A DNA stretch of 32,228 bases from Candidatus Methylomirabilota bacterium (GCA_036005065.1 DASYQW010000221.1:1-32228), one strand, 5' to 3'. Counted from the stretch's first letter, positions 22,530 to 31,008 are shown. Program-made: numbers and translations. Notes: generated by a model from the letters alone, not told the origin.

Positions 22530-24971
22530 TCAGGTCGTCCGGGGGCGGGCGGAGGCGGTCACCATGTCGCGCACCTCGCGGAGCAGGTCGTCGCGGCTGT
22601 ACGTCCCCTTCTGGAGGACCCTTTCCACGTAGCCGTTCAGGCGTTGCCGGTCCTCGGCCGACAGGTGCTTGGCGGTCACGACGACGATCGGGATCGCGCG
22701 CCAGGCGTCACGCTTCCGGACCTCGGCGACGAACTCGAATCCGTCCATTTCCGGCATCATCAGGTCGAGCAGGATCAGTCCGGGTGCCCGGGCCTGCAGG
22801 TACTCGAGGGCGGCGCGCCCGTGCTCGGCCTCGGCCACCGTGTATCCCTCCCGTTCCAGGGTCCGGCGGATCAGCTGCCGCACGTCGGGGTCGTCGTCGA
22901 CGACGAGGATCGGGAGGTCGCGCCGGTACTTGTTGAGGACGGTGACGAGGCGCTCGCGATCGAGGGGCTTGATGAGGTAATCGGTGGCTCCCAGCGCGTA
23001 CCCGAGGTTCTTGTCGTCCACGATGGTCAGCATGATGACGGGGATGTCGGCGAGATCGGGATCCGCCTTGAGGGCCGCCAGCACGGTCCAGCCGTCCAGG
23101 CCGGGCATCATCACGTCGAGCGTGATCACCCGGGGTCGCAGCGCCTTGGCCACTCGGAGACCTTCCTCACCGCCGCCGGCGGTCACGACCCGGAAGCCCT
23201 CCTTCCCCAGGAAGCGCTGCATCAGGTCACGGACGGCCGGGTCGTCGTCGATGACCAGCACGGTATTGGTCCCGTCAGCGGGCGCTTGGCCGGGGGCGGG
23301 CGTCTCCGGCAGGGGCTCGGCGGCGCGGGCCGGCAGGCGGATGGTGAAGGTGCTGCCCGCGCCCGGCACGCTTTCCACGGTGAGGTCGCCGCCCATGAGC
23401 CGGCACAGGCGACGGCTGAGGGCCAGGCCGAGCCCGGTGCCGCCGTATTTGCGGGTCGTGGAGGCGTCGGCCTGGGAGAACTCCTGAAAGAGCCGGCCCA
23501 GCTGCTCGGCCGTCAGGCCGATTCCGGTGTCCCGCACGCTGAAGGTCAGCCACTCTCCGGCGGGCTCCGTCTGGCGGCTGACCGTCAGCGTCACCGTCCC
23601 GTGGTCGGTGAACTTGCAGGCGTTGCTCAGGAGGTTGAACAGGGCTTGCCGGAGCTTGGTGAGATCGGCCCGCATGCTGCCGACGGCGGGATCGCACTGC
23701 ACCTCCAGCCGGTTTCCGTTCTTATCCGCCAGGGGTTGAATCACGGCCGCGATGTCCCGCACGACGGCCGGCACGCCGAAGGTTTCGAGGTACAGATCCA
23801 TCTTGCCGGCCTCGATCTTGGAGAGGTCGAGCACGGCGTTGATCAGCTCCAGCAGGTGCTTCCCCGCCGCGTTGATCTTCTGCAGGTCGGGCACGGACCG
23901 GGGATCGCCGGCCTCCACCGCCTCTTCCTGCAGCATCTCGCTGTAGCCGATGATCGCGTTGAGGGGCGTGCGCAGCTCGTGGCTCATGTTGGCGAGGAAG
24001 TCCGATTTCGCCTGGCTCGCGCGCCCGAGCTTCTCGTTGAGGATCTGGAGCTCCTGGCCGGCTTCGCGCTGGCGCTCGTAAAGCCGATGAAGCTCCCGGC
24101 TCATCTGATTCATCCGGGCGGCCAGAGCTCCGAACTCGTCACGATTGGGGACATCGATGACGCTGCCGAAGTCCCCTTTGGCCACCCGGCTCAGGAACCC
24201 GTCCGCCTGGCGCACGGGCAGGATGAGGGACCACGAGATCACGAACCCGAGCAGGAGGGCGAGGACGAGCGACCCTCCCACGAAACTCGCCACCAGGACG
24301 AGCGCCCGGCGGTTGGCGGCCACCACGCTGCGCCGCAGGCTGGCCATCCCGTCCTCTTCCGACTTGACGACCTGCTCGACCAGGCCCTCGATCCGCTCGT
24401 AGAGAGGCGATCCCTGGTTCAGGTGCAGTCGCATCGCCTGGTCGAGCTTCCCCTCCCGGAGGAGGTTCGCGATGTCGGCGACGGTGGTCAGCACCTCGTC
24501 CTGCGTCGCACGGATGCGCTGGATCGTCTCCCGCTCCTCCGACGGGGCGGCTTCCTCGACTCGGGCCAGCATGTCGTTGAAGCGGTTGTTCTCGCGCAGG
24601 ATCTTCTCGATCGTCCCTTCGTCCTTGAGGAGCAGGGCCAGCGCCGTGAAGTTCATCTGCCGGGCCAGGGCCTCTTGGACCTGGCGCGAGGCATCGACCC
24701 GCTGGTGTCGCTCGTCGAGCAGGCGGCTCTGCCGGGACATCCCGGCCATCGTCTGAAGGCTCATGATCCCCATGACGATGAACAGGAGCGCCACCAGCAA
24801 GAACCCCCCGAGGAGCTTGGTGTGGACCGAGGCCCGGATGGCGGCGACCCCGCGCACCAGCCGGCCGACAGGCGAGCGGGTGAGCACGACATCGGCGAAC
24901 CGCTCGCCGAGGCCGGAGCGCCAGGCGCGCTCCGCTCCGTGTTCTCCTCGAGGTCCATGATCCCGCGACAT
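22530..24971 (-). CDS. Membrane hybrid histidine kinase with two receivers
   Basis: 813 residues. There is a cytosolic N-terminus of about 50 residues, TM1 (53-75), a periplasmic helical sensor (about 76-223) resembling four-helix-bundle chemoreceptor-type domains, TM2 (224-250) and HAMP (about 250-302). HisKA has His331 in [12 protein letters not shown]; HATPase_c has Asn446/Asn450, DTGIG (481-485) and GGTGLGLA (510-517). Receiver 1 has Asp619 and Lys668; receiver 2 has Asp736 and Lys788. It heads the operon with the receiver at 22143-22520 and the cyclase fusion. A promoter with a perfect TTGACA lies at 25053-25081. The signal is unknown. Two receivers in series suggest a branched or multi-step relay ending in cyclase control. 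Confidence 0.95.
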   Translation of the reverse strand: MSRDHGPRGEHGAERAWRSGLGERFADVVLTRSPVGRLVRGVAAIRASVHTKLLGGFLLVALLFIVMGIMSLQTMAGMSRQSRLLDERHQRVDASRQVQEALARQMNFTALALLLKDEGTIEKILRENNRFNDMLARVEEAAPSEERETIQRIRATQDEVLTTVADIANLLREGKLDQAMRLHLNQGSPLYERIEGLVEQVVKSEEDGMASLRRSVVAANRRALVLVASFVGGSLVLALLLGFVISWSLILPVRQADGFLSRVAKGDFGSVIDVPNRDEFGALAARMNQMSRELHRLYERQREAGQELQILNEKLGRASQAKSDFLANMSHELRTPLNAIIGYSEMLQEEAVEAGDPRSVPDLQKINAAGKHLLELINAVLDLSKIEAGKMDLYLETFGVPAVVRDIAAVIQPLADKNGNRLEVQCDPAVGSMRADLTKLRQALFNLLSNACKFTDHGTVTLTVSRQTEPAGEWLTFSVRDTGIGLTAEQLGRLFQEFSQADASTTRKYGGTGLGLALSRRLCRLMGGDLTVESVPGAGSTFTIRLPARAAEPLPETPAPGQAPADGTNTVLVIDDDPAVRDLMQRFLGKEGFRVVTAGGGEEGLRVAKALRPRVITLDVMMPGLDGWTVLAALKADPDLADIPVIMLTIVDDKNLGYALGATDYLIKPLDRERLVTVLNKYRRDLPILVVDDDPDVRQLIRRTLEREGYTVAEAEHGRAALEYLQARAPGLILLDLMMPEMDGFEFVAEVRKRDAWRAIPIVVVTAKHLSAEDRQRLNGYVERVLQKGTYSRDDLLREVRDMVTASARPRTT

Positions 24972-25052
24972 GCAACGGCTCCCAGGCGGCTCCAGAAGGG
25001 CCCGCGTCCGGCCGGATCGAGCGCCGTCACGCGGGCGCCGGCGCCTCTGACG

Positions 25053-25081
25053 AATCTGTGCTGACGTGCCCCGATTGTCAA
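25053..25081 (-). promoter_or_regulatory. Promoter of the kinase-receiver-cyclase operon
   Basis: Minus strand: perfect -35 TTGACA (25081-25076), a 17-base spacer, -10 CAGATT (25058-25053). It gives a leader of about 75 bases before the ATG at 24971. Confidence 0.5.
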
Positions 25082-25141
25082 CGCGTTTCTTGAGTCAGCC
25101 GCCGCCGGGCGCCGGCCGCGCCCGAAACCGCTCGGGGCGCC

Positions 25142-25171
25142 TTGACCGGTGCCGACCGCCCGGACTAAGCT
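25142..25171 (+). promoter_or_regulatory. Promoter of the cupredoxin gene
   Basis: -35 TTGACC (25142-25147), an 18-base spacer, -10 TAAGCT (25166-25171), 67 bases before the preferred ATG at 25239. It lies back to back with the kinase-operon promoter. Confidence 0.4.
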
Positions 25172-25238
25172 GCAGTCGGAGCTCACGACTCAGCCGACCG
25201 TTCAATCTGGCGGGACCGCCTACGAGGAGAGCGCACTG

Positions 25239-25967
25239 ATGCGGAGAGGCCTCGCTCGGCCGACGCGACGGGCTCGGACCCGATCGGCCGCCCTGGTCGC
25301 CGGCCTGATCGCGTGGGGACTGATGCTGGCCGGCCCGGCCTGGGCGACCACCATCAAGGGCACGGTCCGCTACGTCGGTGGCCCGGTCGAGCAGCGCAAG
25401 GTCCCGGTGACGATCGACCAGTACGTCTGCGGGAAGGAGAAGGAGGCGGAGCACCTCGTCCTGTCCGCCGACCGAGCGATCCGGTATGCCGTGGTGTCCC
25501 TGCAGACGCCTCCCGCCGGGGCGAAGTGGGACGCGCCCCTGCCCTCAGCCCAGATGGACCAGAAGCAGTGCGCGTTCGCGCCGCGGGTCGTCGTCGTGCC
25601 GGTGGGCGGGACGGTTGAGTTCTTGAACAGCGACCGACTCCTGCACAACCTGCACAGCCGGAGCAAGGAGAACGCGACCTTCAACCGCACCCAGCCGAAG
25701 GGACGATCCATTCCGGTCGCCTTCAAGAGGCCCGAGATCGTCCGCGTGGACTGCGATCTCCACTCCTGGATGCGGGGCTGGGTCGTCGTGGCCGAGCATC
25801 CCTTCTACGCCGTCACCAACGAGCAAGGCGAGTTCGTCCTCAGCAGCGTGCCGCCCGGCAAGTACACGCTCGAGGTATGGCAGGAGAGTCTCGGGACGGT
25901 CAGCCGGGAGATCACGGTTCCGGAAACCGGGATCTCCACGCTGACCCTCGAGATGGGCAAGAAGTAG
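25239..25967 (+). CDS. Exported cupredoxin-like protein with C-terminal carboxypeptidase-regulatory-like domain
   Basis: 242 residues from the ATG at 25239; GAGGAG lies 9 bases upstream, so this start is preferred to one at 25149. The Arg-rich N-terminus plus hydrophobic core ending GPAWATT is a signal peptide. The middle is a cupredoxin fold: VVVVPVGGTVEFLNSDRLLH places His136 as the first copper ligand, and DCDLHSWMRG gives Cys172, His175 and Met178, a complete type I copper site. Cys64 and Cys111 could form a disulfide. The C-terminal GEFVLSSVPPGKYTLEVWQE is a carboxypeptidase-regulatory/Ig-like beta domain. Such proteins occur beside periplasmic electron-transfer and methylamine-utilisation-type systems. 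It probably carries electrons or copper in the periplasm; the partner is unknown. Confidence 0.88.
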   Translation: MRRGLARPTRRARTRSAALVAGLIAWGLMLAGPAWATTIKGTVRYVGGPVEQRKVPVTIDQYVCGKEKEAEHLVLSADRAIRYAVVSLQTPPAGAKWDAPLPSAQMDQKQCAFAPRVVVVPVGGTVEFLNSDRLLHNLHSRSKENATFNRTQPKGRSIPVAFKRPEIVRVDCDLHSWMRGWVVVAEHPFYAVTNEQGEFVLSSVPPGKYTLEVWQESLGTVSREITVPETGISTLTLEMGKK

Positions 25968-26088
25968 CCGGCGCCCCGACCTCAGGGCGGCGAAGACATC
26001 CCTTCAAAGGTCTGACCTCGACCCCTCACGGCCTGGTTTCTCGCAGCGCCCGTGGCGTTAACCTCGCGTCCCGGTCGTTCCGCTTCGA

Positions 26089-26107
26089 GCGGCGGCTTCG
26101 CCGCCGC
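26089..26107. repeat. GC hairpin with TTC-type loop
   Basis: GCGGCGGC and GCCGCCGC flank a 3-base TTC loop, giving a perfect 8-bp stem. It sits in the convergent intergenic space just before the stronger terminator hairpin and may assist it. Confidence 0.4.
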
Positions 26108-26126
26108 AATGTTCCCGGGGGAGGTT

Positions 26127-26155
26127 CCGGAGGGGGCCGTCGAGGCCCCCTCCGG
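26127..26155. terminator. Bidirectional terminator hairpin
   Basis: CCGGAGGGGGCC (26127-26138) pairs perfectly with GGCCCCCTCCGG (26144-26155) around the loop GTCGA. It lies between the convergent cupredoxin (stop 25967) and SOR-like (stop 26161) genes, so it can serve both strands. The T tract is weak (TTCAT on the plus strand). Confidence 0.65.
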
Positions 26156-26160
26156 TTCAT

Positions 26161-26610
26161 CTAGGGCACCACCGCGATCTTCTTCGACGTTTCCCACGCC
26201 GCGGAGTGGTTCGGCTCCGCGAGCGCCCGTAGCGTGCCGCCTTCGTCGAGCGCGATCGTGAAGGTCACCTTCGGGAACGAGAAGACCGGGTGGAGGTAGA
26301 CGCGGGCGATCTCGGCCGAGTCCTTGTAGAGGGCGATGTACCGGATGAAATGCTCGCCGAGCGACGGGTGGTCGCCTCCGACCCCCACCTGGATCGTGAC
26401 GTCGAACCACTCACCGCGCCGCACCGAGTCGGGCGCCTCGATCCGGGCCGAGTGCTTGGGGTCGATCGAGGTCCGCACCTCCCGGTATTCCGGGGTGAAC
26501 TGCTCCTCCTGACCCGCCGTCGCCGGGTGCCGGTCTCCCCAGCCGAGCAAGGTCCCGAGTGCCAATCCCGCGACCACGGCGGCCCCGCGCCGCGCCCTGT
26601 CGACTTTCAT
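26161..26610 (-). CDS. Exported superoxide reductase-like protein lacking the Cys ligand
   Basis: 149 residues from the ATG at 26610, with AGGAGG 7 bases upstream. The N-terminus (RARRGAAVVAGLALGTLLGW) is a signal peptide with some Tat-like character. The rest aligns by eye with the desulfoferrodoxin/superoxide reductase iron-binding domain: KHSARIEAP (His53), VTIQVGVGGDHPSLGEHFIR (His81, His87), and LAEPNHSAAWE (His135). In active superoxide reductases the last motif is C-N-x-H-G-x-W, with Cys as axial iron ligand. Here the Cys position is Glu132, and the protein has no Cys at all. All four His ligands appear kept. It could be a His-only metal site with another role, such as metal binding or sulfur-compound carrier, rather than superoxide reduction. 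Confidence 0.75.
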   Translation of the reverse strand: MKVDRARRGAAVVAGLALGTLLGWGDRHPATAGQEEQFTPEYREVRTSIDPKHSARIEAPDSVRRGEWFDVTIQVGVGGDHPSLGEHFIRYIALYKDSAEIARVYLHPVFSFPKVTFTIALDEGGTLRALAEPNHSAAWETSKKIAVVP

Positions 26611-26660
26611 GCTCGTTCCTCCTGGCCGCGCGGTATCTCACGAGCGCGCGGCCGTCAGGC

Positions 26661-27413
26661 TCAGCGTGTGCCCGGCACCCGCCGGAAGCAGGCCACGAGC
26701 TGGTGTCGGTAGTAGTAGAGGGGCAGCGCCACCGCCGCCACCACCGCCGTCACCAGGACCATGTCGAGGTAGTGGCCGGTCGCGGTCCTCGCGCCCTGGG
26801 CGGACAGCGCCCAGGTCCCGGGCAGGCGGCCCACCGTGGAGACGAGGGCGAAGAGGCGGAACGGCATGGGACTGAGACCGAACAGATAGCACGCGATGTC
26901 CTTCGGCAGGCCGGGGATCAGGTAAACGATGAAGCAGAGGAGGGCACCCTCGGCCTTGACGAGGAACCCCATGCGATCCCACGTCTCGGGGGCCACGAGC
27001 CGGCACACGAACGGCGCGCCGAGCCAGCGCCCCACCGCGAAGGCGAAGAGCGATCCGGCCGTCAGCCCCAGGGTCGAGTACACGAAGCCCAGGGCCTCCC
27101 CGAACAGGAAGCCGCCCAGAAAGCCCGTGATCTCGCCGGGAAAGGGAGCGATCACGACCTGGAGCGCCTGCACGGTCCCGAAGAGACCGGGCGCCCAGAC
27201 ACCCCAGCGGCGGAGCGCGTCCTGCAGGAGCTCCCGGTCCCGATAGACCCGGAGCAGCGCGGCGGGCACGGTGCTGTCGGAGATCAGGAGCCAGAACGTG
27301 AAGCCGGCCAGCGCCGTCAGCCCGAGCCAGACGAGTCGGCTCGATCGGAATCTGGCCGTGGCTGTCGGGTCGTGTTCGACCGCGTCCGGCGCCGGCAGTA
27401 GGTCACCGAGCAC
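26661..27413 (-). CDS. TVP38/TMEM64 (DedA-like, SNARE-associated) membrane protein
   Basis: 250 residues from a GTG at 27413, with AAGGG about 7 bases upstream. About six membrane helices are present. The family signatures are GEITGFLGGFLFG and the C-terminal IVYLIPGLPKDIACYLFGLS, where the F/Y-x-x-R/P-PGxPxDxxxYxxG pattern is typical of the VTT domain. Family members act as lipid scramblases or flippases and in membrane integrity; the specific role here is unknown. It lies directly upstream of the SOR-like gene with the same orientation (50 bases apart), so the two may share a transcript. Confidence 0.9.
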   Translation of the reverse strand: MLGDLLPAPDAVEHDPTATARFRSSRLVWLGLTALAGFTFWLLISDSTVPAALLRVYRDRELLQDALRRWGVWAPGLFGTVQALQVVIAPFPGEITGFLGGFLFGEALGFVYSTLGLTAGSLFAFAVGRWLGAPFVCRLVAPETWDRMGFLVKAEGALLCFIVYLIPGLPKDIACYLFGLSPMPFRLFALVSTVGRLPGTWALSAQGARTATGHYLDMVLVTAVVAAVALPLYYYRHQLVACFRRVPGTR

Positions 27414-27604
27414 GCGTCACCCTTGCGAGGCCGACGAGAATGCGCGCCCCGAGGTGTGGCGCCAACAGCGCGAAGCCCCGCATGGTGCGGGGTAGAGTAT
27501 ATGATCTTCCGGTCGCCGTCAACGCCGGAGACCTCGTCGGAGACCGCGCGGACCGCGGCCGGGCGCGCGACCGCACCGCGGGCCAGCCAGTCGGCCCGGG
27601 CGCG

Positions 27605-28900
27605 CTAGAGCCACTTCGGGACGAGGAGTCTCGGGATCGCCAGGACCGTCCAGGGGACGAGGGCGCAGACGAGGATGATGACGATGATGGCGATCATCAT
27701 GATGTGGAGGAGCTTCAAGATCCGCGTCACCGGGATGCCGGCCACCGCGCAGGCTGTCAGCGAGCAGAGCCCATAGGGCAGGGTCAAGAGACCGAGCGCC
27801 AGCGTCATGACGATCACCACGCCGAGGTGGACCGGATGGATGCCGACCTGGAGGGCGACCGGCTGGAGGATGGGCACGAAGATGAGAATGGCCGGGATCG
27901 CATCCATGAAGGTGCCGAGCACGATGTAGAGGAGCACGATCAGGAGCATGATGAGGCGCCAGTCGGTGGTCAGGCCGAGAATGAAGCTGGTCACGAGGTC
28001 CGGCACCCGGTAGAAGGCCAGCAGCCATCCGAAGATCGACGCCCCGGCCACGCAGAAGAGCACCTGAGAGAACTGGACGACGGTGTCGGCGAAGAGCCGC
28101 GGCAGCATCCCCCAGGCCAGGCTCCGGTACAGGAGGAGCGTGATACCGAGCGCGTAGACCGCGGCCACCGATGCCGCCTCGGTCGGGGTGAAGATCCCGA
28201 TCACCATCCCGCCCACGATGATGACGGGCACGCCGAGCGGCCAGATGCCCTCCTTGGCTCCCTCCCAGATGGCCCGGGGGCCGAGGAAGCGCGGGTGCTC
28301 GCGGGGGAAGTCGTACTTGAGCGCGAAGAAGTGGGACTGGATCATGAGGGCCAGTCCCATGAGGACCCCCGGCAGGATGCCGCCGATGAGGAGGGCCCCC
28401 GTCGAGGTCTCGGCGGTCGCCCCGTAGACGACCATCAGGATGCTCGGCGGGATCACCACGCCCATCGTCGAGGTGCAGGCGGTGAGGCAGACGGTGAAAT
28501 TCTCGTCGTAGCCCCGCCGCTTCATGGCTGGGATGAAGACCGTCCCGATCCCGGCCGCCTCGGCGGTGCTGCTGCCGGAGATGCCGGCGAAGAACATCCC
28601 CACCACCACGTTGACGTGGGCGAGCCCGCCCCGGAGGTGGCCGACCAGGGCCATGGCCAGCTTGACCAGGCGCTCGGAGATCCCGCCGGCGTTCATCACG
28701 TTGCCGGCCAGGAAGAAGAAGGGGAGGGCCAGGAGCGTGAAGCCGTTGATCCCGGTGAACATCTGCTGGACGACCACCGCCGGGGGCAGCCCCTCCTGGA
28801 GCACGACCAGGAGCGAGGCGAGGAGGAGCGCGTAGGAGATCGGGATCCCGAGGACGAGCGCCCCGGCGAACGTCCCGAACAGCACGGCCAGGGGGTGCAT
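27605..28900 (-). CDS. dctM: TRAP transporter large permease (DctM)
   Basis: 431 residues from the ATG at 28900, which shares its A with the TGA of the small permease (TGATG). It is a hydrophobic DctM-type subunit with about 12 helices. Typical blocks are LALPFFFLAGNVMNAGGISE, MFFAGISGSSTAEAAGIGTV, STMGVVIPPSILMVVYG and GIFTPTEAASVAAVYAL. It forms the ion-coupled channel of a tripartite periplasmic transporter, driven by a sodium or proton gradient. The open frame extends upstream to 29227, but only as a shadow of the small permease. With dctQ and dctP it makes a complete system. The substrate is likely an organic acid, as for most of this family. Confidence 0.97.
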   Translation of the reverse strand: MHPLAVLFGTFAGALVLGIPISYALLLASLLVVLQEGLPPAVVVQQMFTGINGFTLLALPFFFLAGNVMNAGGISERLVKLAMALVGHLRGGLAHVNVVVGMFFAGISGSSTAEAAGIGTVFIPAMKRRGYDENFTVCLTACTSTMGVVIPPSILMVVYGATAETSTGALLIGGILPGVLMGLALMIQSHFFALKYDFPREHPRFLGPRAIWEGAKEGIWPLGVPVIIVGGMVIGIFTPTEAASVAAVYALGITLLLYRSLAWGMLPRLFADTVVQFSQVLFCVAGASIFGWLLAFYRVPDLVTSFILGLTTDWRLIMLLIVLLYIVLGTFMDAIPAILIFVPILQPVALQVGIHPVHLGVVIVMTLALGLLTLPYGLCSLTACAVAGIPVTRILKLLHIMMIAIIVIILVCALVPWTVLAIPRLLVPKWL

Positions 28901-29388
28901 CAGGCGCTCTCCGGCGTGCCGAGCGCGACCTGGCGGCCGTCGCGCAGCGCGTCGACCGCGGCCGCCAGGATCATGTAGGCCGCGCTGACCGGGATGATCA
29001 GGGTGGGGACGAACATGGTGATGCCGAGCCCCGGTGACAGGCGCTTGAGGCCGAGCACGGCGAACTCGTAGCCCTTGACGAGCATGAAGATCGAGAACCC
29101 GAGGACGATCAGGTCGACCAGCAGCCGCTGGGCGGCGGCCGCCCGCCCCCGGAGGAGCCCGGCCAGGAAGTCGAAGCTGAAATGGGAGCGGCGGCGCGTA
29201 TTGACCGCCGCTCCCAGGAACACGCACCAGATGAAGGCGAAGAGGGACAGCTCCTCGCCCCAGATGAACGCCACGCTGAACAGGTAGCGCAGGCAGACCT
29301 GGACGAAGATGCCGAGCGTGATGAAGGCCAGGAGCGCGGCCAGGAGCGGCAGCAGCCCGCGCTCGATGGCGATCAGGAGCCGGGCCAT
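28900..29388 (-). CDS. dctQ: TRAP transporter small permease (DctQ)
   Basis: A 162-residue, four-helix membrane subunit. The hallmark is the second helix RYLFSVAFIWGEELSLFAFI followed by WCVFLGAAVNTRRRSHFSFD, the standard DctQ motif (WxEExxxxxxxWxxxxGAAxxxRxxxH). It holds the large subunit and contacts the binding protein. The start at 29388 follows dctP by 67 bases and lacks a strong ribosome-binding site. Its stop overlaps the dctM start, which indicates coupled translation at fixed stoichiometry. Confidence 0.95.
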   Translation of the reverse strand: MARLLIAIERGLLPLLAALLAFITLGIFVQVCLRYLFSVAFIWGEELSLFAFIWCVFLGAAVNTRRRSHFSFDFLAGLLRGRAAAAQRLLVDLIVLGFSIFMLVKGYEFAVLGLKRLSPGLGITMFVPTLIIPVSAAYMILAAAVDALRDGRQVALGTPESA

Positions 29389-29455
29389 CAGGGGGGCGCC
29401 CCGGGGCCCGGGCGGCCCTTCCGGGCCGTCGTCGACGCGCGCGACACGGACAGGG

Positions 29456-30454
29456 TTACTTGGCGTGGCTCCGGACGATCCCGAGGATGTCCGTCACCTT
29501 GAGCTCCCGGGCCACCTCGTCCTGAACGGGGGCGATCAGCGCCACGAACTTCGTCTTCTCCGGCGTGGTGAGAACGGCGCCCTTGGCCTTCAGGCGGTCG
29601 ACCGCGGCCGCGACGAACTCGGCGTCCTTCTTCCGTTCGTGCACCGAGGCCTCCTTGCCCGCCTCCAGGACGATCTTCTGGAGGTCGGCCGGCAGGCTGG
29701 CGAGCTTCTTCTCGTTGATGTACAGCGTCGACAGGTTCCGCTGGTGCTCGGTCTGGGAGATGTACTTCGCCGCCTCGTAGTGCTTGTTCGACTCGATGAC
29801 GGCCAGGCCATTCTCGGCGGCGTCGATGACCCCGGACTGGAGGGCCTGGTAGACCTCGCCGAAGTTCATCGGGGTCGGGATCGCCCCCAGGGTCTTCCAC
29901 ACCTTGACTTCCACCGGGTTGTTCTGGACCCGGATCTTCAGGCCCTTGAGGTCGTCGGGGCTCGCCACCGAGCCCTTGCGGCTGTAGATGTTGCGGACGC
30001 CGGCCGCGTAGTAACCCGCCACCTTGATGCCCACGCCCTTGCTGGCCACGATCTCGTCGATCCGCTTCTGGAAGGTCGGGTCGTTTACGACCCGCTCGAA
30101 GTGCGGGATGTCCTTGAACAGGTAGGCGACGCTGAAGAGGCCCAGTTCGGGGATGACCGTGGCCGCGTTGGGGGCGTTGGCGCAGATGACGTCGATGGAC
30201 CCGAGGCGGAGCCCCTCCATCATGGCCACCTCGGAGCCGAGCTGGGCGGCCGGGAACACATCGACCTTGATGCGCCCCTGGCTCCGCTCCTCCACGAGCT
30301 TCTTGAACATCTTGTGGCCTTCGTCGTACATGCTTCCGACCGGCTGGTCGTGGCCGGCCCGGAGCTTGATCTCCTGGGCGCCGGTCGGCCCGGCCACGGC
30401 GCAGAGCCCGAGCGCGACGAGCAGGGCGAGCGCGAGCGCGGCGACAGACTGCAT
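29456..30454 (-). CDS. dctP: TRAP transporter substrate-binding protein (DctP)
   Basis: 332 residues from the ATG at 30454. AAGGAGGG lies 7 bases upstream, which decides against the longer frame from 30532. The signal peptide is about 26 residues, ending PTGAQ. DctP-family features include QLGSEVAMMEGLRLGSIDV, KGLKIRVQNNPV with the ligand-carboxylate Arg175, and FGEVYQALQSGVIDAAEN (198-215). It captures the ligand in the periplasm and passes it to DctQM. The promoter is at 30523-30551. The ligand is probably a carboxylic acid, because Arg175 is kept. Confidence 0.97.
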   Translation of the reverse strand: MQSVAALALALLVALGLCAVAGPTGAQEIKLRAGHDQPVGSMYDEGHKMFKKLVEERSQGRIKVDVFPAAQLGSEVAMMEGLRLGSIDVICANAPNAATVIPELGLFSVAYLFKDIPHFERVVNDPTFQKRIDEIVASKGVGIKVAGYYAAGVRNIYSRKGSVASPDDLKGLKIRVQNNPVEVKVWKTLGAIPTPMNFGEVYQALQSGVIDAAENGLAVIESNKHYEAAKYISQTEHQRNLSTLYINEKKLASLPADLQKIVLEAGKEASVHERKKDAEFVAAAVDRLKAKGAVLTTPEKTKFVALIAPVQDEVARELKVTDILGIVRSHAK

Positions 30455-30522
30455 GAGCCTACCCTCCTTGGCCAGGGGTGGGGAGAGTGCGTCCTCGAGA
30501 CGGATGCCGGCGAATGCCGGTA

Positions 30523-30551
30523 TGTCTAGCATGCCCCGGGCGGCCTGACAA
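30523..30551 (-). promoter_or_regulatory. Promoter of the dctPQM operon
   Basis: Minus strand: -35 TTGTCA (30551-30546), an exact 17-base spacer, -10 TAGACA (30528-30523). A leader of about 60 bases follows, with the AAGGAGGG site before dctP. A direct repeat ATGCCGG-cga-ATGCCGG (30503-30519 region) lies in the early leader. Confidence 0.5.
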
Positions 30552-30572
30552 GGGCGCCCGGGCGCGGGGTCC

Positions 30573-30594
30573 CGCGGCCGCCCCGGGGGCCGCG
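30573..30594. terminator. GC hairpin after the HTH gene
   Basis: CGCGGCC (30573-30579) pairs with GGCCGCG (30588-30594) around an 8-base loop, directly beyond the stop of the HTH gene at 30602. There is no T tract, so termination is only plausible. Confidence 0.35.
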
Positions 30595-30601
30595 CTCGGC
30601 G

Positions 30602-30889
30602 TCAGTCGTTGATCCAGGATTCGGCGAGCGGGATCTCCGCCGGTCGGCCCCGCCGGCCCCGGGGGCTCGCCCTTCCCCGACTCACGCCCGCGCTCGGCTG
30701 GAGCCGGAGCAGGCGCTCGACGTCGGCCCGGCGGTAGAGGCGCTGGCGCTTGATGCCCTGGCGGTAGCTCGGGAGAAATCCTCGGCTGACGTACGCGTAG
30801 AGCGTCGCGCGCTTCACACCGAGGAGGCGGGCCGCCTCCTCGACGGTCAGGTACTCGTCACCGCCCAGCACGATCACCGGCTCGACCAT
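30602..30889 (-). CDS. Excisionase/MerR-type HTH DNA-binding protein
   Basis: 95 residues from the ATG at 30889; an upstream start at 30928 would run through the palindrome at 30891-30910. YLTVEEAARLLGVKRATLYA followed by YVSRGFLPSYRQGIKRQRLY and RRADVERLL is a complete HTH_17 winged-helix domain (about 12-62), followed by a basic tail (SRGRASPRGRRGRP). It is not accompanied by an integrase, so a phage excisionase role is unlikely. It is divergent from a citrate synthase. Some bacterial citrate synthase-family proteins carry this same VKRATLYAYVSRG type of HTH fused at their N-terminus, which supports a functional link. It probably regulates the neighbouring gene and itself. Confidence 0.88.
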   Translation of the reverse strand: MVEPVIVLGGDEYLTVEEAARLLGVKRATLYAYVSRGFLPSYRQGIKRQRLYRRADVERLLRLQPSAGVSRGRASPRGRRGRPAEIPLAESWIND

Positions 30890-30890
30890 A

Positions 30891-30910
30891 ACAGGTCGGC
30901 CCGGACCTGT
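30891..30910. promoter_or_regulatory. Palindrome ACAGGTC-N6-GACCTGT, likely operator
   Basis: A perfect 7-bp inverted repeat one base from the HTH gene start codon. It would block the start region of the HTH gene and is a natural candidate for its autoregulatory site. Confidence 0.5.
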
Positions 30911-30921
30911 CCAGGCTGGTA

Positions 30922-30950
30922 AAGACAAATATAGTTAAATCAACTATAAT
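30922..30950 (+). promoter_or_regulatory. Citrate synthase promoter with embedded palindrome
   Basis: -35 AAGACA (30922-30927), a 17-base spacer, consensus -10 TATAAT (30945-30950), in a strikingly AT-rich island. The inverted repeat TATAGTT (30930-30936) / AACTATA (30942-30948) covers the spacer and -10 and is well placed for a repressor or activator. Confidence 0.65.
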
Positions 30951-31008
30951 CAATCTTAGGCAAGGGATGAGAGGTTCGACCCTGTTGCGCACTGCAGAGG
31001 AGGCGGCT

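Noticed and set aside
22269-25064. 931-residue open frame on the plus strand
   Set aside because: It is antisense to the hybrid kinase, receiver and start of the cyclase gene, which have complete domain motifs. The antisense translation is His/Gly/Asp-rich with no motif, a normal by-product of strong GC codon bias.
27440-28978. 512-residue very acidic open frame on the plus strand
   Set aside because: Antisense to dctM. The extreme Asp/Glu/His content reflects reverse reading of hydrophobic codons.
30602-30910. Phage or mobile-element excisionase
   Set aside because: No integrase, attachment site or other mobile gene is nearby, and the gene is divergent from citrate synthase, which fits a local regulator better.
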